Positions 24,472-32,246 of a stretch of DNA of 41,048 nucleotides are shown here, piece after piece (positions within the stretch are counted from its first letter, which is position 1; the number at the start of each line of letters is the position of its first letter). Source of the stretch: JBHICC01 sp046759385 (lineage in GTDB: Bacteria > Pseudomonadota > Gammaproteobacteria > Acidiferrobacterales > SPGG2). The DNA lies in NCBI GenBank assembly GCA_046759385.1, contig JBHICC010000023.1, forward strand, positions 1 to 41,048. Reading direction: 5' to 3'. The notes under the pieces were generated by a model, which was not told the origin of the DNA, did not search any database, and was given only the letters and a program-made list of their open reading frames with translations. Position numbers and translations under genes: made by a program.

Positions 24472-25533
24472 ATGCGCAACGCAATTTACGGCGGAATTGT
24501 TGGCTTGGTGATCGGCATGTTTATCGGTGTGTACGGTATTGCCCCCGAGCCAGCGGAGGTCACGGCTGAAAAGGAGGGATTCGCGCGCGAGTCAGAAGTT
24601 AAGGAGGCTGTCGCCTCCGCCGACAGGAAGCAGATCATCGTTATCGGCACCGGCGATGTGAAGAGCGCCTATCATGCAGCCGGCATCGGCATCTGCCGCT
24701 TCGTCAACAAGGGTACCAAAGAACATGGCGTTGAGTGCAAAACGAAGGTCACCGGAGGGGATGAGGAGAACATCAACACGTTGCAAAGGCGAGGTGGCGA
24801 AGGTGAACTGACCATGGGCGTGGCACAGTCCCGTTGGGTGAACCTTGCCTATCAAGGCTACCGGCAGTTTCAGGCAATGGGTCCAAATAAGGACATTCGG
24901 GCCGTCTTATCGCTCCACCCTCAGCCAATTACTATGGTCGCCCGCGCCGATTCCGGCATCAAGCACGTCATGGATTTGAAAGGCAAACGCGTGAACATCG
25001 GGAATCCAAATTCGCTACAGCGCGATGCCATGGACGTACTTATGGGCAAACTCGGCTGGAGCAATTCCTCATTCTCAAAGGCGACCGAAATGAACACCTC
25101 TGAATCCGTGACGGCGCTTTGCGACAATGAGCTTGACGCAATCGTTGTCGCCGAAGGCAATCCCAGCCAACACATCCGCGACGCGAGCTACTTCTGCGAC
25201 ATAGTACTCGTCGAAGTGACGGGACCCGCGGTGGACAAGTTGGTGGCAGATCATTACTACTACATTGCCACAATCATTCCCGGCGGCATGTACAAAGGAA
25301 CCCCTAACGACACCAAGACCTTCGGTGCGGTGGCGATGGTCACGGCAGGTCAAATGATTGAGCACGATGTGGTCTACACAGCGGTAAGAGCTGTGTTCGA
25401 GAATTTCGAGGATTTCAAGGCGCTACATCCGGCTTTCGAAAAGTTAACGAAGAAGGGCATGATTACCCAGGGCATCCAGGTGCCCATGCACGGAGGCACG
25501 GATAAATATCTTCAAAAAATAGGTATGCGATAG
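24472..25533 (+). CDS. TAXI-family TRAP transporter solute receptor (orphan)
   Basis: This 353-aa protein has an N-terminal hydrophobic segment (AIYGGIVGLVIGMFIGVYGIA) acting as signal peptide or anchor. The TAXI fold shows in IVIGTGDVKSAYHAAGIGICRFVNK, TMGVAQSRWVNLAYQG, MVARADSGIKHVMDLKGKRVNIGNP and ALCDNELDAIVVAEGNPS. TAXI receptors bind small organic acids in the periplasm and hand them to a fused DctQM membrane protein; none is encoded here, so the partner lies elsewhere or is lost. AGGAGG lies 7 nt before the ATG. The gene stands alone between a terminator and a 360-bp intergenic region. Substrate unknown. Confidence 0.88.
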   Translation: MRNAIYGGIVGLVIGMFIGVYGIAPEPAEVTAEKEGFARESEVKEAVASADRKQIIVIGTGDVKSAYHAAGIGICRFVNKGTKEHGVECKTKVTGGDEENINTLQRRGGEGELTMGVAQSRWVNLAYQGYRQFQAMGPNKDIRAVLSLHPQPITMVARADSGIKHVMDLKGKRVNIGNPNSLQRDAMDVLMGKLGWSNSSFSKATEMNTSESVTALCDNELDAIVVAEGNPSQHIRDASYFCDIVLVEVTGPAVDKLVADHYYYIATIIPGGMYKGTPNDTKTFGAVAMVTAGQMIEHDVVYTAVRAVFENFEDFKALHPAFEKLTKKGMITQGIQVPMHGGTDKYLQKIGMR

Positions 25534-25688
25534 AAATTCATGCCCGCGAGTATTGCTTGAGTGTCGTCCCTGGGGCCATCACGCCGGGCCGTAGCGCTAA
25601 ATTATCCCCGTACTGCTTGTTTTTCCGCGGATAACTAGAGGCGCCCATCGGCAGCCTTTCAGCAGTCCTCGCCCGTTACACCGCGAGG

Positions 25689-25706
25689 CATGAGCAATAG
25701 CTCATG
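25689..25706. promoter_or_regulatory. Operator palindrome CATGAGC-AATA-GCTCATG
   Basis: This is a perfect 7-bp inverted repeat with a 4-nt centre. Its 16-bp core ATGAGCAATAGCTCAT matches the palindrome at 32105-32120 (ATGAACAATGGTTCAT) at 13 of 16 positions, and every change keeps or balances symmetry. The shared form is ATGARCAATRGYTCAT. It probably binds the same regulator at both phn-related operons. Confidence 0.6.
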
Positions 25707-25745
25707 ACTATCAGCAAATACGCTTGACCACATGCCCCGCGATTA

Positions 25746-25762
25746 GGCACCATTTTTGTGCC
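25746..25762. promoter_or_regulatory. Inverted repeat GGCAC-N7-GTGCC (NtrC-box or sigma-54-like)
   Basis: GGCACCATTTTTGTGCC has the half-site spacing of an NtrC site (GCAC-N7-GTGC). Read differently, AGGCACC-N4-TTGTG approaches a sigma-54 -24/-12 element but lacks the consensus GC at -12. It lies about 130 bp upstream of phnD. Both readings are tentative. Confidence 0.25.
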
Positions 25763-25893
25763 AGAAATCGACGACAGTTCTGGCAAAACGGCAAGCGAGA
25801 ATAGTCATAAACATTGGTTTGCCGCCACTGTGATGCGGTTAGAACGGTCGGGCTGACCGACCGCTTTGCAGCCGCCAACTGGAGGATATCATC

Positions 25894-26811
25894 ATGCGAA
25901 GTTTTAAAGCCTTGTGTGGCCTCGCGCTAATGGTGCCGGTCTTATTATTCGGAAGCACCTCGGCGTTAGCAGCAGAGAAACTGGACAAGTTGCGCTTCGG
26001 CCTTCTTCCAGCAGAGGAAGCTGTGGAGATGGTCAGGCAGTTCCAAGGGATCGCTGACCATGTGAGCGGGGCCGTTGGTCTTCCTAATGAGATTTTCGTG
26101 TCCCAAAGCTACAACGCCCTGATCGAAGCCATGGAAGCTGGCAAGATCGACATTGCGTACTTGGGAGGAGGTACGTACGTGGCCGCCTATATGAAGGGGA
26201 TGAACGTTGTGCCGCTGGTCGTCGCCAAACTGCGTGGCCGTACATACTACAAGTCTTGCATAATCACGAATGCGAAGAGCGACATCCAAACGCTAAGCGA
26301 TATTAAGGGCAAGAAGTTCGCCTTCGTTACGCCCACCTCTACGTCTGGCGGCGTAGGACCTCGCTTTTATTTGCAAAAGAATGGGATTAACCCAGAGCAG
26401 GATTTTGCTGACATTATCTACGCCGGTAAGCACGATTCCGTGTACCTCGCTGTCAAGAACAATAAAGTAGATGCTGGCGCGATTGGTGATATCTACTTTC
26501 CGCGGTGGAAGGAACGCGGAATGCTCGCGTACAGCAATTGGGACGAGCCGAATGATAAGCTCGTGAGCCCGGATATTCGCATCGTCGGGTGCCAGAAGGT
26601 CCCAGGCACACCGATGGTTGCTCGGGGTGAGTTGGGGCCCGAGATGCTCGAGAAGCTTAGGACAGCCTACACTACGCTGCCGTACCAAGCTGTCGATACG
26701 CTGAGGTTCTGGGGCCCCACGGAGAAATTTGTAGTCACGGACCACGCCTTCTATGAAGATCTGTTGGCCATGAAGAAGCTGGCAGCGGAAATGAAGAAGA
26801 AAAAGCAGTAA
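25894..26811 (+). CDS. phnD: Phosphonate-type ABC transporter binding protein (PhnD, operon 2)
   Basis: This 305-aa periplasmic receptor has a signal peptide (LCGLALMVPVLLFGSTSALAA). The PhnD fold is seen in LRFGLLPAEEAVEMVRQF, AGKIDIAYLGGGTYVAAYM, FVTPTSTSGGVGPRFYL and YAGKHDSVYLAVKNNKVDAG. It is only distantly similar to the first PhnD of this window, lacks its Cys/Asp loop and so may bind a different substrate. The C-terminus is also Lys-rich (KKKKQ). A GGAGG at 25881-25885 supports the start. A strong hairpin follows before phnC. Confidence 0.92.
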   Translation: MRSFKALCGLALMVPVLLFGSTSALAAEKLDKLRFGLLPAEEAVEMVRQFQGIADHVSGAVGLPNEIFVSQSYNALIEAMEAGKIDIAYLGGGTYVAAYMKGMNVVPLVVAKLRGRTYYKSCIITNAKSDIQTLSDIKGKKFAFVTPTSTSGGVGPRFYLQKNGINPEQDFADIIYAGKHDSVYLAVKNNKVDAGAIGDIYFPRWKERGMLAYSNWDEPNDKLVSPDIRIVGCQKVPGTPMVARGELGPEMLEKLRTAYTTLPYQAVDTLRFWGPTEKFVVTDHAFYEDLLAMKKLAAEMKKKKQ

Positions 26812-26847
26812 ATCCCTTAGGCGCGGCGTATGCGTTTCGCGAGTCTG

Positions 26848-26885
26848 GCAGCCGATGGTCCGTGCGCTTTCGGGCCATCGGCTGC
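26848..26885 (+). terminator. Hairpin between phnD and phnC of operon 2
   Basis: A 14-bp stem (arms 26848-26861 and 26872-26885, one G-T pair) with a 10-nt loop is followed by TGTTTG. The weak T-tract suggests partial termination or mRNA stabilisation, as after the other two binding-protein genes of the window. Confidence 0.7.
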
Positions 26886-26966
26886 TGTTTGTGATGGCTA
26901 TCCCACGCGGTTCTCGGGACCTGACGTGTTCGGGTAATACTCATCCACTAACAGCCGAGGAATACC

Positions 26967-27773
26967 GTGTCTGATCAAGCTTCAGGCGCGCAGGCGCCGA
27001 TGATTGTCGTGAACGATCTAGTGAAGACGTTCCGCGGCGACGTAAGAGCTATCAGGGGCATCTCTCTCAGCGTCAATAAGGGCGAGTTCGCGATCCTTTT
27101 CGGTCCGAGTGGTGTCGGCAAGTCAACCTTGCTGCGTTGTTTGAATTACCTGGTTGAACCCACGGCGGGTGACGTCGTCATCGATGGTCAACGCGTCGGC
27201 GATCTCTCTACTGCTGAACTTCTGAGCCTCAGGGCGCACATGGGTATGATCTTCCAGGAGTTCAACCTGATCAATAGGACGTCGGTACTGGTCAATGTGA
27301 TGTGCGGGCGCCTGCACGATCTTAGTTTTCTTCGCGCCCTAACTTACACCTTTTCGCGACAAGACCATGAAGCGGCTATTCATGCGTTGCGGCGAGCCGG
27401 ACTGCGCGATACAGAGCTTTACAACAGGCGTGCCGACACCTTGAGTGGTGGACAGAAGCAGCGTGTCGCTATCGCTCGCATGCTGATCCAGGATCCCAAG
27501 ATCATCCTTGCTGACGAACCCATCGCAAGTTTGGATGTGAAGAACCAACACATGATTATGGACCTTATCTCCAACATCGCCTCGCGAGACGGCATCACCG
27601 TCGTGATGAGCATGCACCACTTGGAGTTGGCCAAACAGTATGCTTCGCGAATCATAGGTTTGTCTGAAGGTGTCGTAGCGTTTGACGGACCGCCTGAATC
27701 CCTGAGCAGCGAAGTCATCAATAGGGTTTTTAAGATCGTGGACGACCAGGTCGTCGGTACCCGAGATGACTAG
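26967..27773 (+). CDS. phnC: Phosphonate ABC transporter ATP-binding protein (operon 2)
   Basis: This 268-aa PhnC-type ATPase has Walker A GPSGVGKST (46-54), the PhnC-typical IFQEFNLINRTSVLVNVMCGRL, signature LSGGQKQRVAIARML and Walker B ILADEPIASLD. It drives the two permeases encoded next; its end overlaps the first phnE by 8 bp. Similar in plan to the minus-strand PhnC at 16118-16942, but the two systems are clearly different copies rather than a recent duplication. Confidence 0.93.
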   Translation: MSDQASGAQAPMIVVNDLVKTFRGDVRAIRGISLSVNKGEFAILFGPSGVGKSTLLRCLNYLVEPTAGDVVIDGQRVGDLSTAELLSLRAHMGMIFQEFNLINRTSVLVNVMCGRLHDLSFLRALTYTFSRQDHEAAIHALRRAGLRDTELYNRRADTLSGGQKQRVAIARMLIQDPKIILADEPIASLDVKNQHMIMDLISNIASRDGITVVMSMHHLELAKQYASRIIGLSEGVVAFDGPPESLSSEVINRVFKIVDDQVVGTRDD

Positions 27774-28575
27774 TGTGAGCGTAGATCCGCGGATTGCCGA
27801 AGCGTTGGCGCTGCGCAAACGCTCGCGGCTCAACTTGCTCTTCATCCTACTGATTATTTCAGGGGCAGCCTTGTGGACCGCTTGGCAGACCGGCTTCGAC
27901 ATTCCGGAGCTGATCGAGGGAACGCCAAACATTTACAACCTGCTAAAGCGGATGTTTCCTCCAGACTTTAGCATCGTCCACAACCTATATGGCCCAGTGC
28001 TCGAGACGCTAGCGATGGCGCTGCTAGGTGCGACCATCCCAATCTTCTTCGCGATTCCTCTGGCGTGGCTCACCGCAACCAACACCAGCCCAGATCCAGT
28101 GCTTGGCAACGCTATCCGCATGTTGCTGCATACGCTTAGGACCATTCCCGAGCTGCTTTGGGCCATGCTGCTGGTTTCCGCAATCGGCCTGGGTCCGTTT
28201 CCTGGAACCTTAGCGCTGGTGCTGCATAACACCGGAAGTATGGGAAAGTTCTTCTACGAGACCATCGAGGCGGCTGACCCGGGTGTAATCGAGGCTATGA
28301 AGGCGACGGGCGCAAACAAGTTTAAGGTCATCATGTACGGCATCATGCCAAACGTGCTTCCGAACATGATGGCTGTTTCTCTGTTGTATTGGGAGTTCAG
28401 CAGTCGAGCAGCGACTATTCTGGGACTGGTGGGCGCCGGTGGAATCGGATTAACCCTGACGCACGCGATTCAAGACTTTAGCTATCATGAGGCGACGACC
28501 TGCTTGATTGCCATTGTCCTCATTCTTGCCGTCATTGACCGCATCAGCGCCTACCTCAGGAAAAAAGTGATCTAG
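27766..28575 (+). CDS. phnE: Phosphonate ABC transporter permease (PhnE, first copy of operon 2)
   Basis: This 269-aa membrane protein starts inside the phnC stop region (ATGACTAG). It has the PhnE coupling motif GVIEAMKATGANKFKVIMYGIMPNVLP and the family end RAATILGLVGAGGIG, with hydrophobic helices from LLFILLIISGAALW onward. It forms half of the import channel, coupled to the second PhnE 2 bp downstream. Confidence 0.92.
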   Translation: MTSVSVDPRIAEALALRKRSRLNLLFILLIISGAALWTAWQTGFDIPELIEGTPNIYNLLKRMFPPDFSIVHNLYGPVLETLAMALLGATIPIFFAIPLAWLTATNTSPDPVLGNAIRMLLHTLRTIPELLWAMLLVSAIGLGPFPGTLALVLHNTGSMGKFFYETIEAADPGVIEAMKATGANKFKVIMYGIMPNVLPNMMAVSLLYWEFSSRAATILGLVGAGGIGLTLTHAIQDFSYHEATTCLIAIVLILAVIDRISAYLRKKVI

Positions 28576-28577
28576 TC

Positions 28578-29384
28578 GTGGTCCATGAGCGTGACACAGT
28601 GAGCGAACAGCCCTTGCCAGCGATGCCCTCGCGCTTTACGACGAAACGGATTCTCATCGCGGTGGTGTTGATTGGTGTCTACTGGGGAGCTGTACAAGCG
28701 ACGGGATTCAATCCGGCCGCGTTCGCCGAGGGCATGCCCGCCTTATGGGACATGGGGCGGCACATGCTACCGCCGGATATCGAGATTCTCCCGGAACTCT
28801 GGCAGCCGTTTCTTGAAACCTTGTACATTGGCATCCTTGCCACCGTTATTGGTTCTATTCTGGCGATCCCCGTGGGTTTCTTGGCCGCGGCAAACATGTC
28901 TCATCCCGTAATCTACTACCCGGTGCGCATGGTGTTGACGGTCTTCAGAGCGGTGTCAGAGATTATCTGGGCGCTGCTATTCGTGGTGGCCGTTGGGTTG
29001 GGACCAATGGCTGGCATCTTAGCGCTGATCATTTTTGCGGTGGGCGTACAGAGTAAACTTATCGCTGAGGCTGTAGAGGCTGTTGAACCCGGTCCTCTTG
29101 AAGCGATGCGTGCAACCGGTGCGCGCCCGTGGAAGGTGTTCCTGTACGGTGCCTGGCCTCAAGTGCTTCCGCTGTATCTGACGTACGCCCTTTACTACTG
29201 GGACCATAACACCCGGCAGGCGACGATTCTTGGCTTCGTCGGCGCCGGCGGACTGGGTCAAAAGTTGCTTTGGGACATCAGCGTATATGAGTTCGAGAAG
29301 GCAACGACGGCGGTTTTGCTAATGATCCTACTGATCACCATCATTGACCGGCTCTGTTTGTACTTGCGGACAAAGATCATTTGA
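28578..29384 (+). CDS. phnE: Phosphonate ABC transporter permease (PhnE, second copy of operon 2)
   Basis: This 268-aa membrane protein shows the coupling motif GPLEAMRATGARPWKVFLYGAWPQVLP and RQATILGFVGAGGLG. The start is taken as the GTG 2 bp after the previous stop; a second GTG 21 bp later is possible. It completes the heterodimeric channel. Downstream lies a hairpin and then the phosphonatase-like gene in the same direction. Confidence 0.9.
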   Translation: MVHERDTVSEQPLPAMPSRFTTKRILIAVVLIGVYWGAVQATGFNPAAFAEGMPALWDMGRHMLPPDIEILPELWQPFLETLYIGILATVIGSILAIPVGFLAAANMSHPVIYYPVRMVLTVFRAVSEIIWALLFVVAVGLGPMAGILALIIFAVGVQSKLIAEAVEAVEPGPLEAMRATGARPWKVFLYGAWPQVLPLYLTYALYYWDHNTRQATILGFVGAGGLGQKLLWDISVYEFEKATTAVLLMILLITIIDRLCLYLRTKII

Positions 29385-29394
29385 TTAGACACCT

Positions 29395-29415
29395 CGCTCG
29401 GCGCGCTGCCGAGCG
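29395..29415 (+). terminator. Hairpin between phnE and the phosphonatase-like gene
   Basis: A perfect 8-bp stem CGCTCGGC/GCCGAGCG with a 5-nt loop lies between the transporter and the PhnX-like gene. No T-tract follows, so it more likely tunes mRNA stability than ends transcription. Confidence 0.5.
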
Positions 29416-29450
29416 GTTCTAAAGACCGTGAGAATCAATTGGGGCATCGC

Positions 29451-30266
29451 ATGCTTAGGTATATCGGACCAATTAAGCTCGTCATCATGGATATCGCTGG
29501 CACCGTGTGTGACGGACCGCAGGACCTACGCCATCTATATCCAAGAGATGATGGGTTAGCCGTGAAGGGGCCGGTCATCGTGTTCGAAAAAATGTTTAAC
29601 GAATTCGGCATGGACGTCGACTGGGCGACTATTCGCAAGCCGATGGGGAAATTCAAGAAAGAACACCTCGCCGATATCCTTGAATTCAACGATGTGGCAC
29701 AGCAATTCAAAAGATCGCACGGCCACGAGTGGACACAGCAAGACTTAGACCAGATGTTTGATATGTTTCGACCAACAATGGCGCAAGTAGCCGTTACCGA
29801 TGACCTGATACGGCCGTTTGACGGCGTCAAAGAAGCCATCGAGGAGTTCCGTGCCGCCGGAATCCAAGTCGGTTGTGATACGGGTTACCCCGGGGAAACC
29901 TGCGATGTGATCTACCAGACGCTGGCTGAAAAGTATGGGATCGTCTTCGATGTAACGGCGGACTCGGAAAACGTGAGAGGACGGCCAACACCGTTTTTAG
30001 TATACGACTGCATGCACAAAGCCAACGTGTACCCACCCACCGCAGTCGTGAAGGCCGACGACATCACCGCGGGTATTCAGGAGGGTTGCAATTCTGGAGC
30101 CTGGACGGTTGGTATATACGCTACCGGCGCACATGATCGTGAGACGCTTAAAGAGGCGGGAGCAGATTTCTTGATTCCAGCCGCTAAGGATCTTCCTGAG
30201 GTAGTCTTCAACGAAATCCAACCACGAGTGATGAGGGGAGAACTACCTGGCCAAGCGATCGGCTAG
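29451..30266 (+). CDS. phnX: Phosphonoacetaldehyde hydrolase-like (PhnX family) enzyme
   Basis: This 271-aa HAD enzyme, from the ATG at 29451 preceded by GGGG (a TTG at 29439 is possible), carries the phosphonatase hallmarks. Nucleophile Asp14 lies in MDIAGT with Ala where phosphatases have Asp, and RKPMGKFKKEH places Lys69 where Bacillus cereus PhnX has the Schiff-base Lys53. TGYPGET, RGRPTPFLVYDCMHKANVYP and VVKADDITAGIQEGCNSG match the PhnX core. PhnX splits phosphonoacetaldehyde into acetaldehyde and phosphate. The second acidic residue of motif IV is Gly here. No PhnW transaminase is present, so the aldehyde must come from another route, for example the decarboxylase or alcohol dehydrogenases of this window, or the enzyme acts on a related phosphonate. 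Confidence 0.8.
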   Translation: MLRYIGPIKLVIMDIAGTVCDGPQDLRHLYPRDDGLAVKGPVIVFEKMFNEFGMDVDWATIRKPMGKFKKEHLADILEFNDVAQQFKRSHGHEWTQQDLDQMFDMFRPTMAQVAVTDDLIRPFDGVKEAIEEFRAAGIQVGCDTGYPGETCDVIYQTLAEKYGIVFDVTADSENVRGRPTPFLVYDCMHKANVYPPTAVVKADDITAGIQEGCNSGAWTVGIYATGAHDRETLKEAGADFLIPAAKDLPEVVFNEIQPRVMRGELPGQAIG

Positions 30267-30295
30267 CCCCACGCTCCCTGCTGACTCCTCCCCTT

Positions 30296-31105
30296 TTAGT
30301 TGCTTCTGCTCCGCCTAACGTAAGCGCCTTCTGGATCTACCTCATCGCGCAGGATTCTGAGATCGCGTTCAGCCGGAGGCGCCACCGTTTCGACATCTGG
30401 TGTTACGCTCGGTCGGAAGCCCGTGTTGTCGTAAACGGCCTCTAGGTCCACGCCCGGCATTAACTTGGTGACACAGAAAAGACCGGTCTGCGGATTTGCT
30501 TCCATCACTAGTAGATTCGTCACAACCGTGATCGGAGGCGCTGAGACCTTAAGGCCAGCCTTCTTTCGCGCCCCTGGACCACTCAGATAGCCGGGACTGG
30601 TGATGTAGTCACATTGCGCAGGGAACCGTCGTTGCTCGTGGGAAACAATGATCAGCAGGCGTTTGGCATGAGAAGCAATATCGTTCGCGCCTCCGCTTCC
30701 CGGCAGCCGTACCTTGGGAGAAAGGTAATCGCCGATAACCGTGCTGTTGATGTTGCCGTACTGGTCGATCTGTGCGCCGCCAATGAATCCGACATCGACT
30801 AGGCCGCGCTGGAGGACGCAGCCGAGCACCTCACGAAGCGAACCCAAACGCGCCGCTTTATGCATGACACGCGGATCTGAAACCGAAATAGGCGTCTGCA
30901 CAATGATGGGGTCAATCGGACCGCTTTCTACGACGGCCACCAAATCGGGCGCATGCGTCTTAATGGCGAACGTCGTAGCCACCATTGGGAGTCCAGTCCC
31001 GACCATGACAACATCACCATTATCGATATGCCGCGCCGCTTCGATGATCATCAGCTCCGTCAGTTCGTACCCATTCGCAGCTCCTTCCATTTGCTCAACC
31101 CTCAT
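30296..31105 (-). CDS. CoA-transferase family I, beta subunit (glutaconate CoA-transferase-like)
   Basis: This 269-aa protein starts at an ATG overlapping the alpha-subunit stop (ATGA); the frame is open 21 bp further, but the overlap is the likelier start. It shows VMVGTGLPMVATTFA, the VVESGPID segment (Glu60, probably the catalytic Glu that carries CoA), FIGGAQIDQYGNINST and LPGSGGANDIAS, all typical of GctB-like subunits. Family members move CoA between acyl-CoA and a free acid; a few relatives (IpdB) hydrolyse ring CoA-esters instead. With alpha it may activate a short acid such as sulfo- or phosphonoacetate (inference). It converges on the PhnX-like gene with no terminator visible between. 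Confidence 0.85.
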   Translation of the reverse strand: MRVEQMEGAANGYELTELMIIEAARHIDNGDVVMVGTGLPMVATTFAIKTHAPDLVAVVESGPIDPIIVQTPISVSDPRVMHKAARLGSLREVLGCVLQRGLVDVGFIGGAQIDQYGNINSTVIGDYLSPKVRLPGSGGANDIASHAKRLLIIVSHEQRRFPAQCDYITSPGYLSGPGARKKAGLKVSAPPITVVTNLLVMEANPQTGLFCVTKLMPGVDLEAVYDNTGFRPSVTPDVETVAPPAERDLRILRDEVDPEGAYVRRSRSN

Positions 31106-32028
31106 GCGTTCGGTTTGTCGCCGCACAGGTGTCGCATCGCTTCCTGCAGCTGCGATAGACGGTCTTGCCCAGCCGCCCGATCCAGGTAGTCCTGGAACGA
31201 ATCGCAGCCGAAGACAAATGTATCGAGGTAATCTGTGAACTGCGCGCCACCTGCACGGGCACGCTCTTGGTAGTACCGGAGATGCTCGACATCGTAATCG
31301 TAAAAACGATGTGCCGATGTCGGATAAGCTCCCCAGGGTTGGTGCACGACCGCGTCTACGTAGATATGGGGAATGGTAGTGCGTTCGGCGTCCGAGCGGA
31401 TCTCGCGATCATCGATGATCTGCTCGCAAGTCACAATCGTGTGCATAGACGACCTGATCATTTCGGGCTCATGCGTAGTGAAACCCTCAATAATGACATT
31501 CCCCATAACATCAGACTTCTGCACATGCACAATCGCAACATCCGGATTAAGGGCAGGGAGCAAGGCCACTGACTCCCCTGGGTTCCACGGGTTGTCGATA
31601 ATCTTGCATTTCTTGGTTGTGGAAGGTGCGCTTTGAGCCAGAATGTCCGAGCCGAGGAGACTTTTGATGGGCATAAAGGGAAGGCCCATTTCTCCCGCCA
31701 AGAATCGCGAGACCATGCCAAGGTGGCTAAAATCCTCGACCTCGATCTCGCCGCTCTCGATTTTTCGTCTCCAGCAGAACGTTGTGCCGAAACGCTCCAG
31801 GTTGCCACTGCCGCTCTCGCAGCGGCGGACGAGACCAGCACCCACGAGGATGTCCATGGAAATCGATAGGTTGCAACCTACGAGGGTCAGGTCACGTTTT
31901 CCCTGCCGGATGATTTCATGAACCGCTGCCATCGCACAGCGACCGATGTTTTGCCCTCCCAGGCCGACAACAGCACCGTTCGGCACGAAACGATCTACCG
32001 CTTCCTTGATACCCATTACCTTACTCAT
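31102..32028 (-). CDS. CoA-transferase family I, alpha subunit (glutaconate CoA-transferase-like)
   Basis: This 308-aa alpha subunit begins MGIKEAVDRFVPNGAVVGLGGQNIGR, the family's GxGG loop, and contains LTLVGCNLSISMDILVGAGLVRRCESG, NPDVAIVHVQKSDVMGNVIIEG and DVEHLRYYQERA near the C-terminus. It forms a heteromer with the beta subunit encoded 4 bp overlapping downstream. Divergent from the SDR/phnA operon, it shares with it an intergenic region holding a 20-bp palindrome. In a phosphonate cluster without a CoA ligase, this pair is the only visible route to make an acyl-CoA for the acylating dehydrogenase at 20353 (inference). Confidence 0.85.
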   Translation of the reverse strand: MSKVMGIKEAVDRFVPNGAVVGLGGQNIGRCAMAAVHEIIRQGKRDLTLVGCNLSISMDILVGAGLVRRCESGSGNLERFGTTFCWRRKIESGEIEVEDFSHLGMVSRFLAGEMGLPFMPIKSLLGSDILAQSAPSTTKKCKIIDNPWNPGESVALLPALNPDVAIVHVQKSDVMGNVIIEGFTTHEPEMIRSSMHTIVTCEQIIDDREIRSDAERTTIPHIYVDAVVHQPWGAYPTSAHRFYDYDVEHLRYYQERARAGGAQFTDYLDTFVFGCDSFQDYLDRAAGQDRLSQLQEAMRHLCGDKPNA

Positions 32029-32102
32029 GACGACCCACTAGCCCCCGTCGATTATTCTCTGATAACACATTTTGCTGTGTAAGTCAGGAACGGATCATCT
32101 AC

Positions 32103-32122
32103 CTATGAACAATGGTTCATAG
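32103..32122. promoter_or_regulatory. Operator palindrome CTATGAAC-AATG-GTTCATAG
   Basis: This perfect 8-bp inverted repeat with a 4-nt centre lies in the 218-bp divergent region between the CoA-transferase and SDR/phnA operons. Its 16-bp core ATGAACAATGGTTCAT is the second copy of the palindrome found upstream of the second phn operon (25690-25705). The position suits control of both directions. Confidence 0.65.
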
Positions 32123-32246
32123 CACGCGATCGCTCACAGATGCGGGGTCCCAGCAAACTGACGGGTGCGATATCTTACGGTGTTGGATAGACCTTGCCTG
32201 AAAAAGAAAACGATCAGTCGGAAACGCGTTGATAAGGAGGATGATC

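Larger units (their letters stand above)
25534..25893. promoter_or_regulatory. 360-bp intergenic region upstream of the second phnD
   Basis: No gene is seen here. Besides the two sites listed separately (25689-25706 and 25746-25762), it contains a loose inverted repeat TTATCC/GGATAA (25602-25634). The phnD Shine-Dalgarno GGAGG is at 25881-25885. The promoter of the second phn operon must lie in this region. Confidence 0.5.

Noticed and set aside
25784..25800. A sigma-54 promoter at CTGGCAAAACGGCAAGC
   Set aside because: The distance between the GG and GC elements is wrong by one to two bases and the TTGC element is missing.
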